Of a stretch of 64,000 nt of DNA, positions 9,086 through 17,742 are shown one piece after another. The stretch lies in NCBI RefSeq assembly GCF_027594745.1, contig NZ_CP110854.1, positions 2,646,501 to 2,710,500 of the forward strand, given 5' to 3'. The position numbers and the translations under genes are program-made. This stretch comes from Saprospira grandis. GTDB taxonomy: Bacteria; Bacteroidota; Bacteroidia; Chitinophagales; Saprospiraceae. Position 1 is the first letter of the stretch; the number at the start of each line of letters is the position of its first letter. The notes beneath the pieces are model-generated. The model did not search any database and was not told the origin of the DNA. It was given only the letters and a program-made list of their open reading frames with translations.

Positions 9086-9385
9086 ATGAGTCAGTTAGAA
9101 GCTAGATTAAGCATTGCGACCCTAGAAGCCGCTGCCGCGGCCCTTCGCGCCCTTGCCCATCCTCTTCGTCTGGCTATCGTCGACCTCCTAAAAGAGAAAG
9201 GGGAATTGCCCGTGAAGGATATTCATGGTATCCTCAATATTGAGCAGGCGGTGGTTTCTCATCATTTGGGCATCCTTAAAAATAAAGGGGTGCTTGTGGT
9301 CCGTCCCGAAGGTAACAAACATTTTTATGCCATCAAAGATGAAGAGGTGGCCCAGGTGCTTGCTTATGTAGAGCGCTGTTTTTAG
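9086..9385 (+). CDS. ArsR-family winged-helix transcriptional regulator
   Basis: A 99-residue single-domain DNA-binding protein. ALRALAHPLRLAIVDLLKEKG is the typical first helix pair, IEQAVVSHHLGILKNKGVL the recognition helix-turn-helix, and VVRPEGNKHFYAIKDEEV the beta wing. The alpha-3 metal-binding ELCVCDL motif of ArsR/SmtB is replaced by ELPVKDI and there are no Cys ligands there, so it is unlikely to sense arsenic by that site. It stands alone, with no obvious regulated partner on the same strand, and may repress its own gene or the divergent protease; that is inference. Confidence 0.88.
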   Translation: MSQLEARLSIATLEAAAAALRALAHPLRLAIVDLLKEKGELPVKDIHGILNIEQAVVSHHLGILKNKGVLVVRPEGNKHFYAIKDEEVAQVLAYVERCF

Positions 9386-9457
9386 GCTTTTTTTAATGAC
9401 TTTCTTTTTGACCTCGGTCTTTTGCTTTATCTTTTGGAGGTAAAGCTTTTTTATTTT

Positions 9458-9604
9458 GGGGCTGCCCCTTCGGCCTGCGGCCTTCGGGTCGGGCCATTGC
9501 GCAGCTCGCAGGTCTGCTCGGCCCTGCAGCGGCTGCGCCGCTTTGGTCTGCCGCCTTCGGCGGCCCTGCTACAGCCCCTCAGCCAGAGCGGCCAGCTCTG
9601 CGCT
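9458..9604 (+). repeat. Composite hairpin element, family A
   Basis: Starts GGGGCTGCCCC. Stems: H1 GGCCTGCGGCC, H2 AGCGGCTGCGCCGCT, H3 GCCGCCTTCGGCGGC; H4 is replaced by AGAGCGGCCAGCTCT. It occupies most of the 258-base gap before the lipoprotein gene. Confidence 0.85.
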
Positions 9605-9643
9605 TAGCTACGCTATTTATCTCCACTAATTACTATAGAAAAC

Positions 9644-10354
9644 ATGAGAAAACTATTTATCCCCTTGGCCCTCGCCTTTTTGCTGATGGGCACAGCCTGC
9701 CAAAACCAATCTGCTCCCCAAACAGATGAGCAAACGGCCCAAAAAGAAACGCCCAAAGAAGAAACCGAAGAGGAGCCCATGAGCGAGGAAGAAGCCTTTG
9801 CAGAAGCCGCTTCTGGCCCTTTTGAAATTACTATGACGGCAGTGCCCGCCAAAAAACTCCCCTTCGATGGTCGAATGGTGCATGGCCCCGACCTAGAAGA
9901 AGCCACAGAGGTAAAGGATATTAAGGGCACTTACTATTTGCTCCGCAACCAATATTTTTCTGAAGGCCGCCACTATATGAGCCTAGGCTATTATTTCTGG
10001 GATGGCAAAGAAGCCAAACGCCAAAATATTAAGCATTACGATATGGAAAATTGCAACTTTGACCTAGTCAGCAAGTTTCCTAATGCAGGTTTCCAAATTG
10101 CCGACCAAGATAAGGATGGCGAGGCCGAAATCTACTGCTTTAGCCAACTCGATTGTGTGAGCGATGTAAGCCCCACTAATCTAGACCTACACGTTTTTGA
10201 GGGCCAAAATTATTATCAATTGGCCGGAAACAATAAGGTGGAAGGCCTAGGCGGAGAGTTTAAGCCTAGCGATAATTTTAAGGCAGAAGAAAAAATATTT
10301 AACTACGCCAGCGATATCTTTAACTCTTTTTCCGATAAGGTAAAGGCGTATTAG
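9644..10354 (+). CDS. Outer-membrane-type lipoprotein, M949_RS01915-like
   Basis: Lipoprotein signal MRKLFIPLALAFLLMGTAC with Cys19 as lipidation site, then a low-complexity acidic spacer (Q/E/T/P rich, ~20-60) and a compact C-terminal domain. DQDKDGEAEIYCFSQLDCVS followed by DVSPTNLDLHVFEG resembles the small family annotated M949_RS01915 (surface polysaccharide biosynthesis-associated), which has the same 'D-DGxAE ... C-SDVSP ... YEG' pattern. The biochemical role is not known. A strong terminator follows, so it ends a transcript. Confidence 0.65.
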   Translation: MRKLFIPLALAFLLMGTACQNQSAPQTDEQTAQKETPKEETEEEPMSEEEAFAEAASGPFEITMTAVPAKKLPFDGRMVHGPDLEEATEVKDIKGTYYLLRNQYFSEGRHYMSLGYYFWDGKEAKRQNIKHYDMENCNFDLVSKFPNAGFQIADQDKDGEAEIYCFSQLDCVSDVSPTNLDLHVFEGQNYYQLAGNNKVEGLGGEFKPSDNFKAEEKIFNYASDIFNSFSDKVKAY

Positions 10355-10370
10355 TCCCTGGCCTAAAGCC

Positions 10371-10409
10371 AAAGCGCCCATGCTCTAAGGAGCATGGGCG
10401 CTTTTTTTA
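10371..10409 (+). terminator. Terminator of the lipoprotein gene
   Basis: AAAGCGCCCATGCTC pairs with GAGCATGGGCGCTTT around TAAG, followed by T7. Confidence 0.92.
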
Positions 10410-10420
10410 TGCGTTTAGCA

Positions 10421-10573
10421 GGCGGCGAAGCCGCCGCAAAGGGCCGCAGGCCCGCGGCTGAGGGATGAGAGCAGGGCCGCCGCAGGCGGCAGACCTAGCG
10501 GGCGCAGCCCGCGCAGGGCCGAGCGAGCAGCGAGCTGCGGACAGCCCGACCCGCCTACTGGCGGGGCAGCCCC
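10421..10573 (-). repeat. Composite hairpin element, family A
   Basis: Minus-strand reading: H1 CGCCAGTAGGCG, H2 GCGGGCTGCGCCCGC, H3 GCCGCCTGCGGCGGC, and two H4-like stems GGGCCTGCGGCCC and GGCGGCTTCGCCGCC. It ends 7 bases from the stop codon of the AsmA-like gene. Confidence 0.85.
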
Positions 10574-10579
10574 AAAAAA

Positions 10580-13300
10580 TTACCACTCAATATATTCAGG
10601 CTCTTCTTCTTCCTCAATTGTGCCGCCACTACCGCCTTTATATTCTGGAATATCGGCCCATTCGTCGGGTTCTTCTAAGGTTTTGACCTTTCGTTGGAAG
10701 TTGCTGCCAGAGGGGGCGCTGCCGCCACGGGCCGCAAATTCGCTGCCCATAAACTCCGCTTTTAGGCTGTTGTTGAGGGCCAGGGTTTCTTCCTGCATAT
10801 CGGCCTCCATGAGTTTTTTCACCTTTTTGCGGCCCATCTGATACTGATATTCCTCATCGTAGAGGTTGCCATACATGCGCGCATAAACATTGAAAAGGCC
10901 CTTTTTGCGGGCGGGCAAAGGCTCCATATCCTTATTGTAGCGCTTGAAGCGGTTGGCCAAAATTTGGCCCACATTGATCTTGAAGCGGTAGTCCATGTCT
11001 TGGTCAAAACTATGGCTGCCCGAAAGCGTGATATTCATGGCATTGCTCTGAATGAACATGGCGGGAATATAGAGCTTGCGGTTGGCTATGCGGAACTGGT
11101 TTTCGACCCGACTAAATCGAATATGTTTGAGGTCCTTGACTTTAATGTACTGACTAAAGTCCTCCAACATTTCAAAGCCAATGATTTCGCCATCTTCTAG
11201 GCTAGCATCGGCCAAAACGGAGAGCTCATTGTCCATAAAATGGCCCTGTTCATCCCAAAAGGCATTTACTTTGACCAAGCTGCTCAAGCGGCCACGCAAA
11301 TGTCGAGCCTCTAGGGTGGTTTGCCCAAAGTTATCCATTTGGTCAAAAAACTGATTGATGTCGATCTTTTCCAATTCGGCAAAGGCCAACAACTTGGGCG
11401 CCAAGTCAAAGGTATAGCGGGCATCTAGGCGCATTTTTCCCTGAAAGCCCTCTAGAGAAAGCCCTCTGAGGTCCATTTTGTTGTTCTGAAAGGCGAGCTC
11501 GCCATCAATGTTCTTAAACTCAAATTCTCCATAATTGAGCTGCTGAATATGCAGTTTAAAGCTGCCATAAAGGAAGTTAGAGACAAACATCCGCTGCTCG
11601 TTTTTCTCGGCCCGAACCGAATCCGCCGCTATAGAATCTGTGGGCAGAGGCTCCTGACTTTGGGGGCCCAAAGCGGCCAACATCAATTCATCAATATCCA
11701 GTTTTTCAGAGGCCCAACTAGCCTTAAAGCCTAGCTCTGCCTGCTTAGAGTTGCTAGAGTCGGCAAAGAGAACGGGCAAAATATTCTGGAAATTTCCCTG
11801 CAGCAGGATGTCAGATTTGCGGCTTTTGAATTGTAGTTTATTGACCGAGAACACATTATTGTTGAGGGCCAAACTTCCCTCGGGAATGCTCAGCGGGACG
11901 CCATAGCGAACAAGACCCACATTATCAAAACGAAGGGCTCCGCCCAAGTTGACTTTTTGGATGTAGCGAGGGTTGAGCATATCGTTTAGCCTTCCCTTTA
12001 GGGCCACATTTTCTATGGCGAGCAGGCCTTGGCCCTTACTCACTTCTTCGCCCAAAAATCCTTTGATGAGGTCAATAGGCAGCTTGCCATCAAAGCTAAA
12101 ATCAATCAGGGGGTTGTCTAAATCCTCTACCCTTAGGGCCAAGGAAATAGGGTGTCCGCCCAAGCTGGCCTCAAAGTTTTTGAGCTCTAATAAGGCCTGA
12201 TTGGAGCTACCGCCTCGGTTCTCAAATTCTACATCAAAGTTTACACTTTTGAGCGATTGACTCATGTTAGGGTGGCTCACTCTCCCCCTGCGCAAACCAA
12301 AGTTAAATTTGGTCATAGGCAGGCTGTTGGGGGCCAAAAGGCCCTTGGTTTCGGCCTTAAAGCTCATATAGGCATTGCTCTCAAAGCCGCCTAAATAGGG
12401 GAGGAGCTTGGGGGGCAGCAACTGAAGCAAGGCGCCCAATTTGGCTTTGTCCGACTCAAACTTGAGGTCCAAACGGGTCCCCTTAGGCACCAAAACAACC
12501 TCTCCTGTGGTCAAAAACTCATTGCCCTCTGCCTGCAGTTTCATCTCTTTGATGCTATAACTTTGGGTCAGATGGTCAATCTGAATATTGGCATTATAGC
12601 CTAGGGTTTTATTTTCTAGGTAGCGCTCGCCCCCCATCTCTAGGTAGTTCATCTGGATATTGGCCAAGCTTTTCAGGATATAGCGCTCATTATTAAAATC
12701 GCCTGCAAAAAAGGCCGACTCTAGCAAAAAGCTAACATCTTGGTCCATGATCTGGTCCAAATAACGCAGCTTAACATTTTTAAAATTGGCATCCTTAATC
12801 GAAAGATTAAGGTCGCTGCTTTGGCCCGTTTCCTCGGCTTCTTCTTCCGTAATAAAGATGTCGTAATTCGTCTGCCCATCCTTATATTGCCGCACATCAA
12901 TGGCCGCATTAGATATACTGATGGCATTAAATTGATAATGCCCTGACAGCAATCCCCAAATGCTACACTTCAAGGAGAGGTCTTCGGCCCGCAGCAAATA
13001 ACGGCTGCTGTCGCCACTATTATCATGTAGGGCCAGGTTTTTTAAACTGACCGAAGCCTTGGGGAAATCCCAAATCAAAGAGAGTTCTGCTCGCTCTACT
13101 TTGAGCTCCGTTTTTAGGCTTTTGCGTAGTTCCTGAACCACCAAGCCCCCAATTTTGGCCTCATAAAAGGCGGCCACAACAATCAGGGCAATCACGGCGA
13201 TCATCGTAAACATTAGGGACCAGAAGAAGAGGGTCGATAAGATGCGCCAAGCTAGGCTTTTTTTCTTCTTGGGTTTTTGATTTTTGGGCTTTGGACTCAT
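10580..13300 (-). CDS. AsmA-family inner-membrane-anchored protein
   Basis: 906 residues: a basic N-terminus (PKPKNQKPKKKKS), one transmembrane helix (~20-47), then a long periplasmic region of repeating amphipathic strands. It opens with VVQELRKSLKTELKVERAELSLIWDFPKASVSLKNLAL, the typical AsmA N-domain, and a C-terminal AsmA-like segment carries the IDINQFFDQM and FNVYARMYGNLYDEEYQYQM stretches. Members of this family (AsmA, TamB, YhdP) form hydrophobic grooves implicated in lipid transfer between membranes. The acidic C-terminal tail (EEEEEPEYIEW) is a low-complexity extension. Family assignment is good; lipid transport is from the family. Confidence 0.8.
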   Translation of the reverse strand: MSPKPKNQKPKKKKSLAWRILSTLFFWSLMFTMIAVIALIVVAAFYEAKIGGLVVQELRKSLKTELKVERAELSLIWDFPKASVSLKNLALHDNSGDSSRYLLRAEDLSLKCSIWGLLSGHYQFNAISISNAAIDVRQYKDGQTNYDIFITEEEAEETGQSSDLNLSIKDANFKNVKLRYLDQIMDQDVSFLLESAFFAGDFNNERYILKSLANIQMNYLEMGGERYLENKTLGYNANIQIDHLTQSYSIKEMKLQAEGNEFLTTGEVVLVPKGTRLDLKFESDKAKLGALLQLLPPKLLPYLGGFESNAYMSFKAETKGLLAPNSLPMTKFNFGLRRGRVSHPNMSQSLKSVNFDVEFENRGGSSNQALLELKNFEASLGGHPISLALRVEDLDNPLIDFSFDGKLPIDLIKGFLGEEVSKGQGLLAIENVALKGRLNDMLNPRYIQKVNLGGALRFDNVGLVRYGVPLSIPEGSLALNNNVFSVNKLQFKSRKSDILLQGNFQNILPVLFADSSNSKQAELGFKASWASEKLDIDELMLAALGPQSQEPLPTDSIAADSVRAEKNEQRMFVSNFLYGSFKLHIQQLNYGEFEFKNIDGELAFQNNKMDLRGLSLEGFQGKMRLDARYTFDLAPKLLAFAELEKIDINQFFDQMDNFGQTTLEARHLRGRLSSLVKVNAFWDEQGHFMDNELSVLADASLEDGEIIGFEMLEDFSQYIKVKDLKHIRFSRVENQFRIANRKLYIPAMFIQSNAMNITLSGSHSFDQDMDYRFKINVGQILANRFKRYNKDMEPLPARKKGLFNVYARMYGNLYDEEYQYQMGRKKVKKLMEADMQEETLALNNSLKAEFMGSEFAARGGSAPSGSNFQRKVKTLEEPDEWADIPEYKGGSGGTIEEEEEPEYIEW

Positions 13301-13336
13301 GTCGCTTTCTTTTTTGGGGAGAAGTAAGATGTATTT

Positions 13337-13486
13337 GGGGCTGCCCCGCCCTGCGGGCGGGTCGGGCTATGCGGGGGCTCGCTGTTCGCTCGGCCCTGCG
13401 CTTTTTTTCGCTTTGCTCAAAAAAGCTCGGTCTGGCCTGCGGCCACCCCCTACTATCCCTCAGCCTGCGGCGGCTTCGCCGCCTGC
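13337..13486 (+). repeat. Composite hairpin element, family A
   Basis: H1 CGCCCTGCGGGCG; H2 is an A/T stem (GCTTTTTT ... AAAAAAGC), a non-GC replacement that still pairs; H3 GGCCTGCGGCC; H4 GGCGGCTTCGCCGCC. Confidence 0.87.
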
Positions 13487-13616
13487 TAGATGCAGAAATA
13501 CAAAATAATTTTTATGAAAAATCTAGCCCGAAAATACAAAGAAGGCCAGTAAAAAGGGCCTTTGGCTCAAGTTTTAGGTTTTTTTGCCATTTTTTTCTCC
13601 CTTTTTTTGAAAAATG

Positions 13617-13647
13617 TTTGGAAGTTTAAATTCTTGCCGTATATTTG
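13617..13647 (+). promoter_or_regulatory. Bacteroidota-type promoter of tRNA-Val
   Basis: TTTG at 13617-13620, 19 bases, then TATATTTG at 13640-13647: an exact match to the -33/-7 consensus TTTG-N19-TAnnTTTG of the primary sigma factor in this phylum. The tRNA begins 34 bases downstream. Confidence 0.75.
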
Positions 13648-13680
13648 CATCGCATTCAACGGAAAGCAACACAAAAATAA

Positions 13681-13755
13681 GGGCGAATAGCTCAGTTGGT
13701 TCAGAGCATCTGGTTTACACCCAGAGGGTCGGGGGTTCGAATCCCTCTTCGCCCA
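13681..13755 (+). tRNA. tRNA-Val (anticodon TAC)
   Basis: Cloverleaf: acceptor GGGCGAA pairs with TTCGCCC, D arm GCTC/GAGC, anticodon stem TCTGG/CCAGA with loop TTTACAC giving anticodon TAC, T loop TTCGAAT, discriminator A. The 3' CCA is not encoded. A terminator follows 5 bases later. Confidence 0.95.
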
Positions 13756-13760
13756 CTACA

Positions 13761-13797
13761 AAAGAGTTACTGATTTTATCAGTGACTCTTTTTTTTT
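13761..13797 (+). terminator. Terminator of tRNA-Val
   Basis: GAGTTACTGA and TCAGTGACTC form the stem around TTTTA, followed by T9; one G-T pair. Confidence 0.85.
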
Positions 13798-13861
13798 GTC
13801 TAGATCTGTCTTGATTCTTCTTTCTTCCTGCCTAAAGCTCCCCCTTTTTTGTCGCCAAAAC

Positions 13862-14500
13862 CTAAATAGAGGTGGTTATACTCTATGATATAGGTTCCTC
13901 AACCCCATAAGATAGGTCCCCTAACCCCATAATAGACGTTCCGAACTGTATGATATAGGTCCCCTAACCCCATAGAGTAGGTCCCTTAACCCCATTAGGT
14001 ACGTTCTGGACTCTATCGTATAGGTTGTTATACCCCATGATATAGGTTCCCCAACCCCATAATAGACGTTCCGAACTGTATAATATAGGTCCCCTAACCC
14101 CATAGAGTAGGTCCCTAGACCCCATTAGGTACGTTCTGGACTCTATCGTATAGAGTTGTTATACCCCATGATATAGGTTCCCCAACCCCATAATAGACGT
14201 TCCGAACTGTATAATATAGGTCCCCTAACCCTATAGAGTAGGTCCCTTAACCCCATAATAGACGTCTAGGGACCCCAAAATAGACGTCCTGGAACGTCTA
14301 TTTGGGGTCCTACAACCTACATTATGCAGTTCTATAACCTATATGATATAGTTCCACAACCTATATCATGCACTTAGATAACCTATGTTATACACTTCCA
14401 TAACGTATATAGAGGACTTTGACTACCTCAATCATACAGTATAGCTACGGTATGCGAGCACTACAACTAGCGTATTGGAACAGTAGAACTACTATAATAG
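13862..14500. repeat. Array of ~22-bp monomers with ~130-bp higher-order repeat
   Basis: Gene-free stretch of short degenerate units of 21-22 bases such as ACCCCATGATATAGGTTCCC. Six successive monomers (22, 22, 21, 22, 22, 21) form a ~130-base unit repeated about three times: the marker AATAGACGTTCCGAACTGTA starts at 13931, 14061 and 14192 with few differences. From ~14310 the monomers diverge (ATAACCTATATGATATAGT, ACAACCTATATCATGCACT) but the 22-base spacing persists to ~14500. Monomers commonly contain a GTTC or GTCC step and an adjacent TATA-like step. Units adjoin without spacers. Function unknown. Confidence 0.85.
14270..14310. repeat. Large hairpin inside the 22-bp array
   Basis: GGACCCCAAAATAGACGT (14270-14287) and ACGTCTATTTGGGGTCC (14294-14310) are inverted repeats with one unpaired A and a 6-base loop, marking the junction between the regular 130-bp units and the diverged monomers. 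Confidence 0.8.
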
Positions 14501-14625
14501 GAGCAATAAATGAGTCCAGCTAAAGACTCAAAAGCAGGGGCAGCCAATCATCGCCTAGGGACAAGCCCCTAGGCTAATCTAAATGGAGTCAGCCCTAAAG
14601 GGCCTCAAAGAAGAAAAAAAGTCCA

Positions 14626-15420
14626 TTAAGACCAAGGTTTGGCCCAAAAAGGGACCAACTCTAGCTGTTGGGGCCAGCCCTGAGGGCGAGGGCCAAAAAA
14701 GAGGCAGCCCGCCCAGCCCAAATCAATACTATAACTGACCTTAGGGTGGGCCTTGAGCTCTTCCCAGGCGCTTTGCATCTCCTCGGACCAATAAATATCG
14801 TCGAAAACTAGGAGGGCGTTGGGGCCCAAATAAGGCAGGCAAGCCTCAAAATAATCTAGGGTAGGTTGCCGCAAATGATGCCCATCAATAAAGGCATAAT
14901 CTAGTTGGCCCAACTGCTTGAGGGCCGAGGGCAGCAGCTCCGCAAAGCTGCCCTGCCAAAGCTGCAAACTAGCCGAGGCGCTAAACAAGCGGGCATTCTT
15001 TTGGGCAATAGCGTGAATTTCGGGACAGCCCTCTATGCTAATCATTTGGGCCGAACGCTTGGCCGCATGCTGATAAAGCGCCGAGATACCCAAGGAGGTC
15101 CCTAGCTCCAAGATCGTTTGGGGCTGATGAAAATTGATCAGGCGAAATAAGAACTGGGCCTGCCAGGCGGGAGAGAGCGAGCGCCTGGCCAAATCGGATA
15201 CTCGCTTAGGGGCCGACTTTCGACTACCAGCGCCCAAATCCTGAATCTGAATGGGCCGACTATCGTGTCGGAGCAAATCGCGCTGTCCCTCTAGCACCGA
15301 AAAACAATAAAATTCTCGCCGATCCTCCAAGACCAATTCTCGCCATTCTTGCAAGGCGGGGCAAGCTATTTTGCGGCCCGATTGAGCCCGTCGATAAAAG
15401 GAAAAAAGCGCAGTCCACAT
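14626..15420 (-). CDS. Class I SAM-dependent (O-)methyltransferase
   Basis: 264 residues from the ATG at 15420; the longer frame begins with TTG and adds 22 residues, which is less likely. Motif I TILELGTSLGISALY at ~102, acidic residue after the next strand (MISIEGCPEIHAIAQKNA), and YAFIDGHHLRQPTLDYF then ALLVFDDIYWSEEM as in the Methyltransf_24/caffeoyl-CoA O-methyltransferase-like group that transfers methyl from S-adenosylmethionine. The N-terminal ~90 residues (dispersed Arg/Ser, LLRHDSRPIQIQDLGAGSR) precede the fold and are common to Bacteroidota homologues. The substrate is unknown. It is divergent from the tetR-efflux operon. Confidence 0.82.
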   Translation of the reverse strand: MWTALFSFYRRAQSGRKIACPALQEWRELVLEDRREFYCFSVLEGQRDLLRHDSRPIQIQDLGAGSRKSAPKRVSDLARRSLSPAWQAQFLFRLINFHQPQTILELGTSLGISALYQHAAKRSAQMISIEGCPEIHAIAQKNARLFSASASLQLWQGSFAELLPSALKQLGQLDYAFIDGHHLRQPTLDYFEACLPYLGPNALLVFDDIYWSEEMQSAWEELKAHPKVSYSIDLGWAGCLFFGPRPQGWPQQLELVPFWAKPWS

Positions 15421-15506
15421 AGTTCTATTGATTTGGGCCCAAGTTAAGAAAAAATCTAGCAGCCCTTGGGGCTCTGCAGCGAACAAAAAAAATGATAAAA
15501 AACCGA

Positions 15507-15630
15507 GGAAACTTTAAACATATTTTGGGTTTCCGAGTTTTAGTCCTTAGTTTTGCCACTGTAAAGCAGGGACTTAGGTCCAAGAGGAAACCAAAGAAAC
15601 ATTAAAAGTTTCCCTTTTTGTGCTTTACAG
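15507..15630. promoter_or_regulatory. Interleaved inverted repeats upstream of tetR (putative operator)
   Basis: Three inverted-repeat pairs lie in the 260-base divergent region: GGAAACTTTAA (15507) with TTAAAAGTTTCC (15602); GGTTTCC (15528) with GGAAACC (15586); CTGTAAAGCA (15559) with TGCTTTACAG (15621). The third pair crosses the other two, so all cannot form in one simple hairpin. GGAC-TTAG-GTCC at 15570 is a short palindrome. The position suits autoregulation by the TetR-type protein. Confidence 0.4.
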
Positions 15631-15679
15631 GCTAAAAAAATGGCCCTAAAGAACTACTGACAAGATAAAATTTGATGTT

Positions 15680-16306
15680 GTGGACGAACTACAAAAAATA
15701 TTAGCGGCTGCCGATAAAATGTTTCGGCAATACGGCATTCGCTCGGTCACTATGTCTGATCTCGCAAGGGAGTTGGGCATGTCTAAAAAGACGCTTTACG
15801 TACATATCAAAAATAAGCAGGACCTAATCATGAAAGTCTTGCAAGCGCATTTTGATCAAGAAAAGCGGACTTGTACGTTGGTACAGCGGGAGGCAAAAAA
15901 TGCCTTAGAGGAAATGTTTTTGATGGGTCGAGAGATTCAGAAGAACATTCAGCACATCAATCCTTCTTTGATGTTTGACCTACGAAAATACCATAAGGCG
16001 GTTTGGGGCGAATTTGATAAGTTTCGCAAGACCTTCATCTTTAATATGATGAAAAACAATATGGACCGAGGCATAGAAGAGGGCTTATATCGGCCTGATT
16101 TGAATGCGGATATTGTCAGCCGTCTATATATAGGTATGGTCGAGCTCTTTTTGGATGCCGAATTATTTCCGCCCGATAAGTTTTCTAGGCCGAGTATGCA
16201 TCGGGCCATGATGGCTTATCATCTGCACGGCATTGTGTCGGACAAGGGCAAGGCGGCCCTAAAGGATTATCTAGAACAATTAGAACAACTTTCTTCACCT
16301 TCCTAA
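15680..16306 (+). CDS. TetR/AcrR-family transcriptional regulator
   Basis: GTG start at 15680; no ATG in frame nearby upstream. The N-terminal helix-turn-helix is classic: ILAAADKMFRQYGIRSVTMSDLARELGMSKKTLYVHIKNKQDL (residues ~6-52, given in the family's usual order). The C-terminal ~150 residues are the ligand/dimer domain. It lies 13 bases upstream of the tolC-like gene and starts the efflux operon, so it is most likely its repressor, with derepression by a transported compound. That control is inferred from family and position. Confidence 0.9.
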   Translation: MDELQKILAAADKMFRQYGIRSVTMSDLARELGMSKKTLYVHIKNKQDLIMKVLQAHFDQEKRTCTLVQREAKNALEEMFLMGREIQKNIQHINPSLMFDLRKYHKAVWGEFDKFRKTFIFNMMKNNMDRGIEEGLYRPDLNADIVSRLYIGMVELFLDAELFPPDKFSRPSMHRAMMAYHLHGIVSDKGKAALKDYLEQLEQLSSPS

Positions 16307-16319
16307 ATATAAAATTGAG

Positions 16320-17717
16320 ATGAACTTAAGCAAAGGGCTGTACAGCCTTGTTTTTCTCTTCTTGGCGGGCTGGTCTTCGGCCCAATCTCCGGCCAGTTTC
16401 TCTTTGGAAGAGGCCATTGATTATGCCATAGATAAAAGCTTAGATCTGCAAACGGCAGAGCAGGATATTTTGTATGCTAAGCAACAAATCCGAGATACTC
16501 GGGCCATAGGTTTGCCGCAATTGAGCGGAAAAGTAGAGTATAACTACAATGCGAACTTGCCCGTGCAGTATCTACCCGATTTTATTTCGCCTATTGTGGT
16601 GGGGACCCTAGAGGGCTATCAGCTTGTTCCGCAAGGGACCTTAGAAAACTTGCCTGAGGGCGAGCCTCAGCCGGCCCAATTTGGTATTGCCAACTCGCTA
16701 ACGGCAGGGGCTACCTTAAGCCAGCTCATTTTTGATGGTTCTTATTTTGTGGGCCTAAAAGCAGCGCGTTCTGTAGCCGAATTGAGCCGCAAGTAAAAGA
16801 CGCTGACTGCTCATGAGATTCCCTACACCATCAAAAAGGCCTATTTGGCCGTCTTGTTGGCGGAAGAGAACCTAGGGATTTTGGACAAAAACCTAGAGAA
16901 CTTGCAAAAGATGCGAGATGAAACCCAGGCCTTTTTTGAAAGTGGTTTGGTAGAGCAGCTAGATGTAGATCGTCTAGACCTCAGTCTGGCCAATTTGCAA
17001 TCGGAAAGAGGAATGGTAGAGCGGCAAACGCAGTTGGCCTATAATGTCCTTAAGTTCCAAATGAACTACCCTTTAGAGGAGTCTATTGTCCTTAAAGATG
17101 AGTTGGAAAGCCTGATGCAGGCTCCTTCTCAGGACGATCTAGAAGGGGAGGCCTCGGCTAGTAAGCGGCCCGAGCTAGAGGTATTGCGCCTCAATCGGGA
17201 TTTGATGGACCTCAATATGAAGCGCTATAAGGCGGGTTATCTGCCCAATCTATCTGGCTTTTTGGCCCATCAGTACCAGCTACAACGCAACAACCTTTTT
17301 GATAGCGATGAAGGGAAGTTTAACCCCATTACGGTTATTGGTCTACAACTCAATGTGCCCATTTTCGACGGCTTTAAGAAGGATGCCAACATCCAAATGG
17401 CCAAAATTGATGCGACCAAAGTGGATATCCAAATTAAGCAATTTACCCTAGCCACCGAGCTAGAAATCCGCAATGCCAGAGCCATGTACCTCAATGCTTC
17501 GGAGCGTTTGGAGAACCAAAAGAAGAACTTGGCTTTGGCCGAGCGCATTTTGGAAACCACCCGCCTTAAGTACCGAGAAGGGGTGGGTTCTAGTACAGAA
17601 ATCAGCACGGCCGAGCAGGAGCTTTATCGCACACAGGCTAATTATATGAATGCTATTTACGACCTAGTCATTGCCAAAACAGATTTGGACAAGGCCCTAG
17701 GAAATCCCTTGAAATAG
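16320..17717 (+). pseudogene. TolC-family outer-membrane efflux protein interrupted by an in-frame TAA
   Basis: Two reading-frame pieces, 16320-16796 and 16845-17717, are in the same frame and read as one ~465-residue OEP-type TolC protein: signal peptide (ending GWSSAQ), then OEP repeat 1 (SLEEAIDYAIDKSLDLQTAEQDI) and repeat 2 from ~290 (FDGFKKDANIQMAKIDATKV). Only codon 159 breaks it: SRK-TAA-KTLTAHEI, where homologues would have a sense codon, plausibly CAA (Gln) changed by one base. The frame after the stop is unbroken to the natural end. It is 25 bases before the adaptor gene. Options are a recent nonsense mutation, a sequencing error or readthrough. Confidence 0.85.
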
Positions 17718-17742
17718 AACTTGTTAAAACCAATTATACAGC

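Noticed and set aside
13921..14103. 60-residue repetitive frame on the minus strand in the 22-bp array
   Set aside because: Tyr/Gly-rich translation of the degenerate repeat; repeats of 21 and 22 bases do not keep frame through the whole array.
13862..14500. CRISPR array
   Set aside because: Units of 21-22 bases adjoin without unique spacers and no cas genes are present.
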